Source: JAAEPI01 sp965212145 (lineage in GTDB: Bacteria > Bacteroidota > Bacteroidia > Cytophagales > Cyclobacteriaceae). Taken from it: 64,000 nt of DNA. The notes beneath the pieces were generated by a model. It saw only the letters and a list, made by a program, of their open reading frames with translations. It searched no databases and was not told the origin of the DNA. This document shows, piece by piece, positions 32,487 to 41,103 of this stretch. The stretch covers positions 319,272-383,271 of the forward strand of contig CBDBUY010000005.1 in the NCBI GenBank assembly GCA_965212145.1, in the 5' to 3' direction. Position 1 is the first letter of the stretch, and each line of letters starts with the position of its first letter. The position numbers and the translations under genes are program-made.

Positions 32487-33743
32487 TTATTGGTCTTTTT
32501 CGGACTTGAAGAATGTGGGCTTGACGGTGAGCATGAGAAAGCTCCAATTGGTCAAGGCTTTTCTGTTTCCGCCCTTAAGAATTTCCATTGTTTCAGAAGC
32601 AAACATCTGGGAGTAGCCTGCTTGAACTTGAATATCTGGACTTGGCTTGTGGGTCACCACGATATCCAACTCAACACCCAAGTAAGAATCCTGAACATTC
32701 GAAGTTTCATCCAGAACCTGGCCATCGGTGTAGAATGCATGGGTGGTCCAATTGAAATTCCAATTGCCAATTTGCGAACGGACTCCAACATATCCATCAT
32801 TTAAACCCACGGAATTGATGTGATTCCCAACATAGAAGAAATCCATGAGTCCGTTGAACTTGTGATTGGTCCCGAAATAAGGATTGAAAGCCCTGTTTGT
32901 ATCTTCAATTCCGGTTGTCGAATTCCCGGATAAATGCTCGAATCCGAAAATGACTTTAGTTTTTTCTCCCGTTTCCCAAGACAGCTCTGCTGTGTACTCT
33001 AGCGCGCTGACATTGTTGCCGGATGCGTCATTCCCCATCTGATAATAAACATTACCGCTTGGGTTAAAGGTTTTCCCTGTAGTCACGAATCTCGTTCCAA
33101 TAGTTTGGCCAAAATACGTTTTTGGACTGGAAAGATCACCTGCCTGCCAACCGAGATTTAAGGCTAAAAAACTCCATTTCCACTTTTCTGATGTGGTCTG
33201 GTACCAGGCAAACTGCATGGTCTTATAGCTTGGAGAAATTGAATAATAGGTCCTGGTTAATTTTGGGCTGTCCTGGTTGAATGCTACAGCGAAATTCCAG
33301 ACGTTCTTTGGTTTCTCTATTTCAAGCAAGAGCCCATCGTGACTTCTGGCCTGCTGTGCCCAGGCTACATTCCCAAAGATCCTAGCGTCATCCAGTACAA
33401 TCTCCTGTCTTCCGGATTTAAGAGCAGACACTTCTGAGAGCTTAATGCTGACCCATGCCTCATGGATGGTTGTAGTCTGTCCTCCAGAGGTCGTTAATTG
33501 TGGCAAACTACCCCATGTCCGGACATCCTGAATGACCAATTTAGAATCGTACTTGTCCGATGAGAACTTGAAATTTAGCCTTGTCCTTTGATCTATAAAG
33601 AAGGCAGGATGAGTTTCTTTCTCGAGCAGCGTTTTATATCCATGGCGATACTCAGCTCTTGGCCTGAATTCCCCGGAAAAAATGAATTGCGCTGAACTCC
33701 AAAATTGGCAAAGTAAGAAAATGCCCGTGGCGAGGAGTTTCAT
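32487..33743 (-). CDS. Alginate-export-family outer-membrane porin
   Basis: A 418-aa outer-membrane beta-barrel. It starts at MKLLATGIFLLCQFWSSAQF, a clean signal peptide; an upstream ATG at 33800 lies inside the preceding small gene. The barrel is built of alternating strands with aromatic girdles and the family segments FSGEFRPRAEYRHGY, FIDQRTRLNFKF and LSEVSALKSGRQEIVLDDARIFGNVAW. Porins of this family often accompany denitrification genes in Bacteroidota and may pass nitrite or other anions (inference). Confidence 0.8.
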   Translation of the reverse strand: MKLLATGIFLLCQFWSSAQFIFSGEFRPRAEYRHGYKTLLEKETHPAFFIDQRTRLNFKFSSDKYDSKLVIQDVRTWGSLPQLTTSGGQTTTIHEAWVSIKLSEVSALKSGRQEIVLDDARIFGNVAWAQQARSHDGLLLEIEKPKNVWNFAVAFNQDSPKLTRTYYSISPSYKTMQFAWYQTTSEKWKWSFLALNLGWQAGDLSSPKTYFGQTIGTRFVTTGKTFNPSGNVYYQMGNDASGNNVSALEYTAELSWETGEKTKVIFGFEHLSGNSTTGIEDTNRAFNPYFGTNHKFNGLMDFFYVGNHINSVGLNDGYVGVRSQIGNWNFNWTTHAFYTDGQVLDETSNVQDSYLGVELDIVVTHKPSPDIQVQAGYSQMFASETMEILKGGNRKALTNWSFLMLTVKPTFFKSEKDQ

Positions 33744-33747
33744 GAAC

Positions 33748-33927
33748 TCAAGCCGGAAGCTGATCAGGTCGCCTGATGTAATAGAGCACTGGGCCAACAA
33801 ATGGCACTAACACCACGAAGGCGAACCATACCATTTTCTTTTCCTTGCACATTCCGCTCATAGAAATACTAATCATTGCATAAATGGCGATTGCCACGAT
33901 GATTAATCCGATCATTATAGATATCAT
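33748..33927 (-). CDS. PLDc_N-type two-helix membrane microprotein
   Basis: A 59-aa protein: a first helix (MIGLIIVAIAIYAMISI), a polar turn with CKEKK, then the PLDc_N hallmark MVWFAFVVLVPFVGPVLYYI and a short basic tail. The motif W-x-[FL]-x2-[LV]-x-P-[FLV]-[IV]-G-P-[VL]-xY is clear. Its TGA stop lies 4 bp before the porin ATG on the same strand, so the two are probably co-translated. It is too short for automated gene calls that demand 60 codons. These microproteins are common in Bacteroidota; the function is unknown. Confidence 0.75.
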   Translation of the reverse strand: MISIMIGLIIVAIAIYAMISISMSGMCKEKKMVWFAFVVLVPFVGPVLYYIRRPDQLPA

Positions 33928-34012
33928 AATTGAAAAAGTTATAGTTGAAAATGTTGAGACAAATGAACCACCAGAATCGATTTCACGAGATGATCAATAC
34001 CAATCAGAGATA

Positions 34013-34056
34013 TGAGATTTATCAGTTGTGCCTAGTGCATTCTCTGACTAAAATCA
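34013..34056. promoter_or_regulatory. Two TGA-N6-TCA sites between the porin operon and the paired usp genes
   Basis: TGA-GATTTA-TCA (34013-34024) and TGA-CTAAAA-TCA (34045-34056) fit the core seen at nirK and at the first usp gene. The second is centred 77.5 nt before the usp ATG, the same distance as at nirK, but I find no good -7 box at the expected place. The pattern is short enough to occur by chance, so these are weaker candidates. Confidence 0.35.
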
Positions 34057-34127
34057 CCTACCGATCTGCAATTACTCAAGAATCAAGAGATTCGTCAACG
34101 CCAGCTTTGTATCAAATATTTATTGAT

Positions 34128-35012
34128 ATGAAAACGCTAATAATACCCATCGATTTCTCAGATGTAAGTGAGGCTGCTGTCGACTTTGGATTGCAACTGG
34201 CAGAGAAGTGTAACTACCGTGTGATCCTTCATCATTCTATTGATTCGTTACAAACCTATGAATCGATGTACCTGGATTCCAGCCATTTTAAATCATTCAC
34301 CGAACAGGTGATTGAAGACATGGAAATCAAATTGGAAAACCTGTATAGAAGGTGCAGGAGTGAGAGTATTGAAATCAAAAAAGAGTTGACCACAGGATCT
34401 CTGATTCATGATATCAGAGCATTGGTAGAGGAGTATGAAGCTGACCTTGTGGTCATGGGGACGAAAGGCTCTTCGGGAATGAAGGAGTTTCTAGTGGGAT
34501 CCAATACGGAGAAGGTTGTGAGACTTATTGGCTGCCCGGTTATTTCCGTTCCGAATCAACAGAAATTATCTGAGATAAGAAAGATTCTAGTCCCCGTAGA
34601 AATACATGACATAAGGTCTTCCTTTCTAAAAGAGGTGTCTATTCTTCAGCAGATATTCTCTGCTTCCATTGAGTTCTGCTACGTGAAGACCCCTCATGAT
34701 ATCGTAAACGAGGAATTGATCAACGAAGAGTTTGATCGCCTGTTAAATGAATATGAGATCGCGAGTAGTTCATTCAACATAATTAGAGATGTTTTTCCAC
34801 AAGATGGACTTTTACACCATGCCAAAGAATCCAATGCAGATATGCTGGCTATGGCCACCCATTCAAGAAGAGGAATTGCTCACTTCTTCCAAGGAAGTCT
34901 TACGGAAGACGTCATGAATCATTTAGATGTTCCACTTTGGTCTTTCAAAATTGATCAAAATGAAGAACCCCTGGCACTCGAAGTGTTTCAGGATATTAAA
35001 GAATTAAACTAA
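34128..35012 (+). CDS. Universal stress protein, tandem Usp domains (first of pair)
   Basis: A 294-aa protein with two Usp domains. It begins at MKTLIIPIDFSDVSEAAVDF, the canonical opening; the frame is open upstream to 33945 but that segment is intergenic in character. Domain 1 keeps the ATP-loop signature VVMGTKGSSGMKEFLVGSNTEKVVRLIGCPVISVP, so it should bind ATP; domain 2 (about 145-290) has ATHSRRGIAHFFQGSLTEDVMNH. It lies 6 bp before a second tandem Usp gene. Both probably belong to the low-oxygen response of this island. Confidence 0.9.
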   Translation: MKTLIIPIDFSDVSEAAVDFGLQLAEKCNYRVILHHSIDSLQTYESMYLDSSHFKSFTEQVIEDMEIKLENLYRRCRSESIEIKKELTTGSLIHDIRALVEEYEADLVVMGTKGSSGMKEFLVGSNTEKVVRLIGCPVISVPNQQKLSEIRKILVPVEIHDIRSSFLKEVSILQQIFSASIEFCYVKTPHDIVNEELINEEFDRLLNEYEIASSSFNIIRDVFPQDGLLHHAKESNADMLAMATHSRRGIAHFFQGSLTEDVMNHLDVPLWSFKIDQNEEPLALEVFQDIKELN

Positions 35013-35018
35013 AATAAA

Positions 35019-35855
35019 ATGAAGAAGATATTAGTACCGACAGATTTTTCAGCCGATGCAGATAATGCACTCGATTTGGCCATCCAATTGAACGAATATG
35101 TACATGGTGAAATCACGCTTATGCATGTGCTTGAATTGCCAGCTGCCTCAGTGAATTTTGGGGCAGATATGACGGCAGCCACTGCAGAAGTGGTCTATCG
35201 TAGAGAGTTAATAGAGGGTATTTCAGACAGACTACATCAGCAAGCTCAAAAGGCTGAAAATGCGGGTCAAAAAGTCTCGATTCGAACAGAATTTGGCAGT
35301 CCATACAAGAGCATAGGCAAGGAAGTAGCTGAAGAAAAGCCGGACTGGGTCGTCATGGGATCAAGGGGAGCGTCCGGGTTGAAAGAGGTTTTCATTGGCT
35401 CTAATGCCGAACGAGTGATTCGCCATGCCGAATGTCCTGTCATTACCGTCAAGGATAAAGTCGATTTGAAAGCCATAAAAAGTATGGTTTTCGCTACAGA
35501 CGCCACTCCTGACCAGGACAGTGTTGTGGCAAGAGCGAAAGACTTTCAAGAAATGTTAGGGTTGAATATGCACCTCGCTCGTGTAAAAACCCCGCATAAC
35601 TTCCTAACTCGGGAGGTGGCCATGGATCAGTTAGAGGATTTTGCCAAACGAAATGAGCTGGTGGACTATACCTGTAATGCTCCTGAGGCTGAGTTTGCGG
35701 AAGAGGGCATTGTCGCTTTTGCCAAAGAAATCAAGGCAGGCGTCATAGTGATGGGAACGCATGGCAGAACTGGTTTTGCTCATACTCTTGGAGGCAGCCG
35801 GGCAGAGGATGTGGCGAATCACTCCGAGATACCGGTTCTTACTTTTAAGATTTAG
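35019..35855 (+). CDS. Universal stress protein, tandem Usp domains (second of pair)
   Basis: A 278-aa tandem Usp. Domain 1 starts MKKILVPTDFSADADNALDL and carries VVMGSRGASGLKEVFIGSNAERVIRHAECPVITV; domain 2 carries VIVMGTHGRTGFAHTLGGSRAEDVANHSEIPVLTF. Both ATP-binding loops look intact, unlike the diverged second domain of its neighbour. The gene ends at a strong terminator shared with the convergent ligase gene. Confidence 0.92.
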   Translation: MKKILVPTDFSADADNALDLAIQLNEYVHGEITLMHVLELPAASVNFGADMTAATAEVVYRRELIEGISDRLHQQAQKAENAGQKVSIRTEFGSPYKSIGKEVAEEKPDWVVMGSRGASGLKEVFIGSNAERVIRHAECPVITVKDKVDLKAIKSMVFATDATPDQDSVVARAKDFQEMLGLNMHLARVKTPHNFLTREVAMDQLEDFAKRNELVDYTCNAPEAEFAEEGIVAFAKEIKAGVIVMGTHGRTGFAHTLGGSRAEDVANHSEIPVLTFKI

Positions 35856-35856
35856 A

Positions 35857-37776
35857 CTACTTAGATGGCCTCTGTTTATCAGAGGCCTTTTTTTCCGACT
35901 TAAGCTTGGCACGCGCGGCTTTCTTTACCTTCATGAAGGTCTCGTCATCTTTGATATTTATTTCTCTAAGCTGCTGCAGGCACTTCCTATATTCTCCAAG
36001 GAAATAATAATTGAGCGCTACATTCTTGATTGACAATTCGTGCTTGGGACTGTAAACAAGGGCTAATTGATAGTTGTCAATCGCCTCTTCATGGCGCTTC
36101 ATGTCCGTGAGAATGGCGCCTTTGGTGTTTAAGATTCTACTTGAGTAAGGGTTATACACGAGTGAAGCGTCGGTGTAATCCAGGGCTTCATCGAATCGTT
36201 TCATCTTTTTTAGTGTAAGAGCACCTACAAGCTCAATGGGGTCATTATTGATCTCCAAAGTCACCCATTGGGTCGTTCCTCCTTTTACGTGCTCCAGTGC
36301 TTGCTCGTCACGGTCTCGGATATAGAAAACCCGAGCCTTATTCATGTGATCTTCGAAATTATATTTCTCCTTTCCAAGGAAAAGTCCCCAACCTGCAAGC
36401 AGAAGAGTTGGGAATGCCATCCAGGATATTGATTTGCCTGCGATTGGATCCTTTTGCTCACCACACAATGCTAAAAGAAAACCGAGCGAAACAAAGAGAA
36501 AAGTAGAGTGACTGATTCGTTCAGTTGGAAAGCTGAACATCCCATCACTACCGATACCAATCACCACGGATAGGAAAACCAACATTAGCATTCTCCGCTT
36601 TAAGTCCGATGTTCTGGGGATGAGTCGAAGTATTGTAACTCCGATTACCAGCCAGGGACCGTAAAAAAGAAGAAAACCAATAATCCCTGTTTCACTTAAA
36701 ATGTGCAGATAAATGTTGTGAGGCCTTATTCGAATGATCTCACCATATTCTATTCGTGTGCCTCCCTGATTATATCTCGGGATTTCAATCTTCCAATTAC
36801 CCAATCCAACACCCCATACCGGTTGTTCTTGCACCATCTGCATGGTCTCTTTCCAAAGCACCATTCGCTCGTTTGCGCTTTGTTTTTTTCTGAAGTTGGA
36901 CTCGCCCGTTTGTTCGGCTTTTGCATTTGCTTTCCGGTTTTTTGCTTGAAGAACAAAGTGATTATAGGCAAGGAGAGCACCAACTGAGATTGTCGCAAAA
37001 AGGATCAATGCGGTATAATACTTCTTGGCGGAAACTGACTTGAAGAAATAAGACAATCCAAAAAATCCGAGAATTATAGCAGTTGCCACCCATGCCGAAC
37101 GAGTTTGGCTATAATACGTCATGATCAGCAACAATACCCCAGTCACCAGAGCCAGGAAGTTCCATGATTTTTTCATGATCAAATAGCCCAACGAGAAGGG
37201 TAGAAGTATCATTAAAAATGACCCAAATAGATTTCGGTTAACCATCAAGCCATAGGGATCGGCGGTACCACGAAAGCCACTGACATCTTGTCCAAATTGT
37301 TGATCCAATCCGATGACACAATGAAAAAGTCCCAACCACACCATGGCCTTAACCAGTCGTTCCCAGTTGAATTCGGATTCCGATGCGGCATGGAACGCAA
37401 GGTACATTAACAGAATTTCCAGCGCATTCTTGGTCAAGAAATAAATAGCTTCAGCGGGATTGGTACCGATGAATATTCCAGAGGAGCTCCAGAGAAGATA
37501 GCCAATCAGGCTAATGAACACCCATTTCGCCAATGATGGAAGTGGTCGTAAAAAAGTATTTTTCTTGAGGACGAAAAAGTAGAGAATATAGGCGGTTAAG
37601 AAGACCGATAAACCCACGAACCTGATGGCAATATTGGGATCAATCGTCACCTTGGACTGGAGGACAGAAACACCAATAAGAAGGACAATAAACCAGTTGT
37701 TTTTTTTGTCAAGAAACGCAAGAGGTTTCCATGCCTTTTCTTCTTTCTTTTTTTGTCGTTTGGCTTTCCTTCCCAT
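35857..37776 (-). CDS. O-antigen ligase-like (Wzy_C) membrane protein with TPR tail
   Basis: A 639-aa inner-membrane protein with about 12 helices between residues 27 and 455 and a Wzy_C/O-antigen ligase core; the large periplasmic loop holds VWGVGLGNWKIEIPRYNQGGTR and IRPHNIYLHILSETGIIGFLLFYGP, the characteristic PHN-xxL motif. The last 170 residues are TPR-like (VGALTLKKMKRFDEALDYTDAS, KGAILTDMKRHEEAIDNYQLALVYSPKHE). It opens with a very basic segment (GRKAKRQKKKEEK). It likely joins or polymerises surface glycans, or glycosylates proteins as PglL-type ligases do. Confidence 0.85.
   Translation of the reverse strand: MGRKAKRQKKKEEKAWKPLAFLDKKNNWFIVLLIGVSVLQSKVTIDPNIAIRFVGLSVFLTAYILYFFVLKKNTFLRPLPSLAKWVFISLIGYLLWSSSGIFIGTNPAEAIYFLTKNALEILLMYLAFHAASESEFNWERLVKAMVWLGLFHCVIGLDQQFGQDVSGFRGTADPYGLMVNRNLFGSFLMILLPFSLGYLIMKKSWNFLALVTGVLLLIMTYYSQTRSAWVATAIILGFFGLSYFFKSVSAKKYYTALILFATISVGALLAYNHFVLQAKNRKANAKAEQTGESNFRKKQSANERMVLWKETMQMVQEQPVWGVGLGNWKIEIPRYNQGGTRIEYGEIIRIRPHNIYLHILSETGIIGFLLFYGPWLVIGVTILRLIPRTSDLKRRMLMLVFLSVVIGIGSDGMFSFPTERISHSTFLFVSLGFLLALCGEQKDPIAGKSISWMAFPTLLLAGWGLFLGKEKYNFEDHMNKARVFYIRDRDEQALEHVKGGTTQWVTLEINNDPIELVGALTLKKMKRFDEALDYTDASLVYNPYSSRILNTKGAILTDMKRHEEAIDNYQLALVYSPKHELSIKNVALNYYFLGEYRKCLQQLREINIKDDETFMKVKKAARAKLKSEKKASDKQRPSK
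35867..35894 (+). terminator. Rho-independent terminator of the paired usp operon
   Basis: GGCCTCTG-TTTAT-CAGAGGCC followed by seven T on the plus strand: an 8-bp perfect stem, 5-nt loop. It begins 11 bp after the usp stop and lies entirely within the last codons of the convergent ligase gene, encoding part of its Lys/Ser-rich tail. Confidence 0.88.
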
Positions 37777-37856
37777 GGCGATAGCGAATATAACTGAGTG
37801 AAAACAAATTTGGTCTCCAAACTTGTGTCAGTTTTGCAGCTTAATTTCATCGTAAT

Positions 37857-38450
37857 TTGAAACTATTTATCCTTCGACACGGTCAGACCGACCTTAACTT
37901 AAAGGGCATGGTGCAGGGTAGAGGAGTCAACGCTTCCTTGAACGAAACGGGGCGTCAACAGGCACTCAGGGCATTTGAGCATTTTAAGGATCATTCCTTC
38001 GACCACATCTACACGTCTACATTGAAGCGAACACATGAGACGGTGGTACATTTTCAACAGGAGAAAATTCCGTTGGAAGGTTTGGATGAGATCAGCTGGG
38101 GAAATCAGGAAGGGGTTGTGCCCACGGAGCAATCCAAAAATCTGTATGCTCAAACCTTGCAAGCCTGGAGAGAAGGCGATCTAAAGGCAAATGTTGGAGG
38201 TGGCGAGTCGCCACTGGAAGTTGTACAACGACAAAAAGAAGCCATGGGAGTTGTTCTCAGAAATGGAGGGAAGAATATCCTCATCTGCATGCACGGACGA
38301 GCCATGAGAATCTTGCTCAGTTGGCTTACAGAATCACCGCTACAGGAAATGGATCAGTTTGAACATCAAAATTGCTGCTATTACAGTCTGAGTTTCAATG
38401 GCGATTCTTTCACACTAGAAGAACACTGCGTGACTGAGCATTTGGATTAA
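37857..38450 (+). CDS. Histidine phosphatase family protein (phosphoglycerate-mutase-like)
   Basis: A 197-aa protein of the histidine phosphatase clan, with a TTG start giving the exact family opening KLFILRHGQTDLN, where His is the phospho-acceptor. The second conserved Arg and His are in TSTLKRTHET and in NILICMHGRAMRILLS. The E-E/D position reads EGLDEISWGNQEG. The substrate cannot be told from the sequence: GpmB, CobC and similar enzymes share this pattern. Confidence 0.88.
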   Translation: MKLFILRHGQTDLNLKGMVQGRGVNASLNETGRQQALRAFEHFKDHSFDHIYTSTLKRTHETVVHFQQEKIPLEGLDEISWGNQEGVVPTEQSKNLYAQTLQAWREGDLKANVGGGESPLEVVQRQKEAMGVVLRNGGKNILICMHGRAMRILLSWLTESPLQEMDQFEHQNCCYYSLSFNGDSFTLEEHCVTEHLD

Positions 38451-38473
38451 TACTCCTCTTTACTTTTGAATTT

Positions 38474-39496
38474 ATGATAGACATTGAAGAAGCCATCATT
38501 GGCGACATCAGCTTGTTGCAAGTTGTACCCGGAATAGAAGTTTCCAACCTCAACGCCCGACTTGGCAATCCAAAAAGCGCTTCTGAAATTGAAGCTCTTC
38601 GGAAGTTACTGCTAAAACCATTTCTGTCCCATCACGAGACATTTGAGTTTGATCATCAGGTGGATCTGAGCTACAACGTCTTATTTAACATTGCCAAGGA
38701 CATTCAAGAAGGGGCCGACTTTAACGAGGAGTCCAAAAAAATTCACCAGCACCTGGTTTCAGTGTCCACGCATCCCAATATCAAGGATGGTGATTTGTTT
38801 ATCGTGAGGTTTGAGAATATCCGGATGGGAAACAAGTATCTGGATGCCTTAGGGATTTACAAGTTTGAGCAGAAGGAAAGCTTCATAGAGACGGCAAATA
38901 ATGAGGGTAGGATAGAGGCAGTTTATAAGAAAGGACTGGGAACCAAAAAACCGGAGAAAGGTTGTCTGATTTTGTTTGATCGGGAGCCGTTTACGATTTT
39001 GGTGATTGATAGCAACTCCAAAGAGACCGATTATTGGCGACAGGATTTTATCCAATACCGTACGAAGCAGGACAATATCAACAGCACGAATAACTTCCTG
39101 AAAATGGCCAAGTCCTACATCACGGATCAGATGCCAAGTGAGTTTGAGGTGGAAAAGACGGATCAGATTGAGCTTTTGAATAAGTCGATTGACTTCTTCA
39201 AGCAAAACGAATCGTTTAATAAGTCGGAGTTTGAACAGTCGGTATTAGGAGATGAGGAAGCCATCAAGTCATTCCAGTCTTTCGGGAATAATTATAAAGA
39301 GACGAACGACGTGGAAATTCACGATGAGTTTGATATAGCTCCTCAGTCGGTGAAAAAGCAATCACGAATATTCAAGAGCATTCTAAAGCTTGACAAGAAC
39401 TTTCACGTGTACATTCATGGCGATCGCAACAAGATCGAAAAGGGCCAGGACGAGCAAGGAAAGTTCTATAAAATCTACTTTGAGAATGAGGCGTGA
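38474..39496 (+). CDS. Nucleoid-associated protein (NdpA/YejK family)
   Basis: A 340-aa protein of the 37-kDa nucleoid-associated family (NA37). Recognisable parts are FDHQVDLSYNVLFNIAKDIQ, SKKIHQHLVSVSTHPNIKDGDLFI, ALGIYKFEQKESFIE and the C-terminal SILKLDKNFHVYIHGDRNKIEKGQDEQGKFYKIYF. The length is normal. These proteins bind DNA or associate with the nucleoid in E. coli; in Bacteroidota they are widespread. It follows the phosphatase gene by 24 bp and may be co-transcribed. Confidence 0.85.
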   Translation: MIDIEEAIIGDISLLQVVPGIEVSNLNARLGNPKSASEIEALRKLLLKPFLSHHETFEFDHQVDLSYNVLFNIAKDIQEGADFNEESKKIHQHLVSVSTHPNIKDGDLFIVRFENIRMGNKYLDALGIYKFEQKESFIETANNEGRIEAVYKKGLGTKKPEKGCLILFDREPFTILVIDSNSKETDYWRQDFIQYRTKQDNINSTNNFLKMAKSYITDQMPSEFEVEKTDQIELLNKSIDFFKQNESFNKSEFEQSVLGDEEAIKSFQSFGNNYKETNDVEIHDEFDIAPQSVKKQSRIFKSILKLDKNFHVYIHGDRNKIEKGQDEQGKFYKIYFENEA

Positions 39497-39587
39497 TGTT
39501 GATCATAAGAGATAATTTACGAGTGAACCAAACACGGTCTCTACAGGTTTATTGATCGCGTCAGCAAACGGAAGCACCTTGCCTTTA

Positions 39588-40238
39588 ATGAACAAACTCG
39601 TTTACAAATATGCCCCTTTGATGCCCCTTGTGGGGATGGGTATGTTTTTGGTGACTTTCGTTTATGCTGCGTCGGCGTACCCAGGCGGATCTGAAAATAT
39701 TCCGAGGGCTTCCAGCTACAGCTTCTTCCATAATTTCCTTTGTGATTTGATGGAGCCGCAATTGCTGGTAGGAGGAGAAAATACGGCTCGGCCAAAAGGG
39801 ATTTTTGCTCACGTGATCCTGAGCTTGACCATGATGTCTTTCTTCTACTTTCTCCCCGAAATCTTCGATTGGAGAAACGCAAAAACCCAGATCATTAGGT
39901 ATATGGGTATGTTATCGATGGCCGTGCTGGGACTGATGTTCACTCCATATCATGATTTCCTGGTGACAGGCACAGCGGTGATTGGATCCATAGCATTGAT
40001 TCCGTTCTTTTTGGAAATGAGAAAATACCCAGATGGAGCTCTCAAGACTCTGGCCTATTTATGTTTTGCTATGAGTGTTGTGGTCTTTTTCATTTTCGTA
40101 ACTAAAATTGGATACTACTATTTGCCATTTCTTCAAAAGATCACGTTTATGCTGGACGCCTCCTGGGTGATTTGGGTGGCACTTATTGTATTTCAAAAAA
40201 GAGCGACAACCCTGATCAATCGAAATCCTCGTCTTTGA
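39588..40238 (+). CDS. Conserved six-helix membrane protein
   Basis: A 216-aa membrane protein starting at MNKLVYKYAPLM (a TTG at 39552 is in frame but less likely). Helices lie at about 10-30, 70-90, 100-120, 125-142, 155-175 and 185-205. Polar loops contain SSYSFFHNFLCDLMEP and LMFTPYHDFLVTGT, a pattern that recalls DUF998-like membrane proteins (xxSxxxNxxxD...H). I know of no tested function. Its end overlaps the convergent MscS gene by 23 bp. Confidence 0.7.
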   Translation: MNKLVYKYAPLMPLVGMGMFLVTFVYAASAYPGGSENIPRASSYSFFHNFLCDLMEPQLLVGGENTARPKGIFAHVILSLTMMSFFYFLPEIFDWRNAKTQIIRYMGMLSMAVLGLMFTPYHDFLVTGTAVIGSIALIPFFLEMRKYPDGALKTLAYLCFAMSVVVFFIFVTKIGYYYLPFLQKITFMLDASWVIWVALIVFQKRATTLINRNPRL

Positions 40239-41103
40239 TAATTCCTTGCTCATAGAGGGCTGCAATCACCAATTCCGTCATTTCACTTTTGAATGCAAAC
40301 TCGGCACGAATGTCCGCTACATAGGCTTTCAGCTTCATTTTGAGGTAGGACTTTCGGTCTTTTACTTCATTGAAGAATAAAACAGCAATGGGCTTTTCCA
40401 GGTAGATCAACTTAGAAACCTGTGCCGCTTGCGTGGCTATCTGACGTACCTTGATGGTGTCTACATGAAGCGGTAAGTAAATTTCGGCCACCACTTGACA
40501 GTTTGCTTCACCCGAATTCGTATTGGAGACCGATCCATTCATTACCTGACTATTGGGGATGGAAACCAGCGAGTCATCTGGTGTGACGATCCTTGTAGAC
40601 CTCAACCCGATACTGGTCACTTCGCCGTAGTACGAGCCGACCTCAATTTTGTCGCCTACGACAAACGGCCGATCAAACAAGATCATGATGCCACCAAAGA
40701 CATTCTTCAGAATATCCTGGGAAGCAAAGCCTACTGCTACACCGATAGACGCACTCAGTGCCAGCACTGTGGCTGCCGGTGGCTTGAAAATCCCAGCGAT
40801 GATGATAGTCAATAGAACGGTCCACCCCAAAATGCGAACTACGGGCACGAAACCCTTTAGCGTGATGCGGTAGGCCGTGCTTCGTTCTGCAGCAATAGAC
40901 AGGATTCGGGTAATGAACTGGATCACGAAGTAGCCAACGATCAAGAAAACGATCGCCCAAAAGATTTTCGAAATAGAAAATATCTCGGATAGATCAGGAG
41001 CCGACTCAACGATTTCTTCTTGGGTATCTTCAGGAATGACCTTTTGAGCTTGCACCATGGCTGATGCACTAAGTCCTATAAAGAAGGTAAGTAGCCTTTT
41101 CAT
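40216..41103 (-). CDS. MscS family mechanosensitive channel
   Basis: A 295-aa small-conductance channel. An N-terminal signal-like segment (TFFIGLSASAMVQAQ) is followed by three helices (about 47-68, 84-108, 112-140), the last being pore-lining TM3 (ALSASIGVAVGFASQDILKNVFGG), then the beta domain (FDRPFVVGDKIEVGSYYGEVTSIGLRSTRIVTPDDSLVSIPNSQ) and a C-terminal alpha/beta domain. All MscS core features are intact. It starts inside the end of the 975-aa gene upstream (4-bp overlap), so the two proteins are made together and probably work together. Confidence 0.93.
   Translation of the reverse strand: MKRLLTFFIGLSASAMVQAQKVIPEDTQEEIVESAPDLSEIFSISKIFWAIVFLIVGYFVIQFITRILSIAAERSTAYRITLKGFVPVVRILGWTVLLTIIIAGIFKPPAATVLALSASIGVAVGFASQDILKNVFGGIMILFDRPFVVGDKIEVGSYYGEVTSIGLRSTRIVTPDDSLVSIPNSQVMNGSVSNTNSGEANCQVVAEIYLPLHVDTIKVRQIATQAAQVSKLIYLEKPIAVLFFNEVKDRKSYLKMKLKAYVADIRAEFAFKSEMTELVIAALYEQGIIKDEDFD

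Noticed and set aside
39541..39882. 113-codon minus-strand open frame near 39.7 kb
   Set aside because: Antisense to a convincing membrane-protein gene, with a basic, low-complexity translation.
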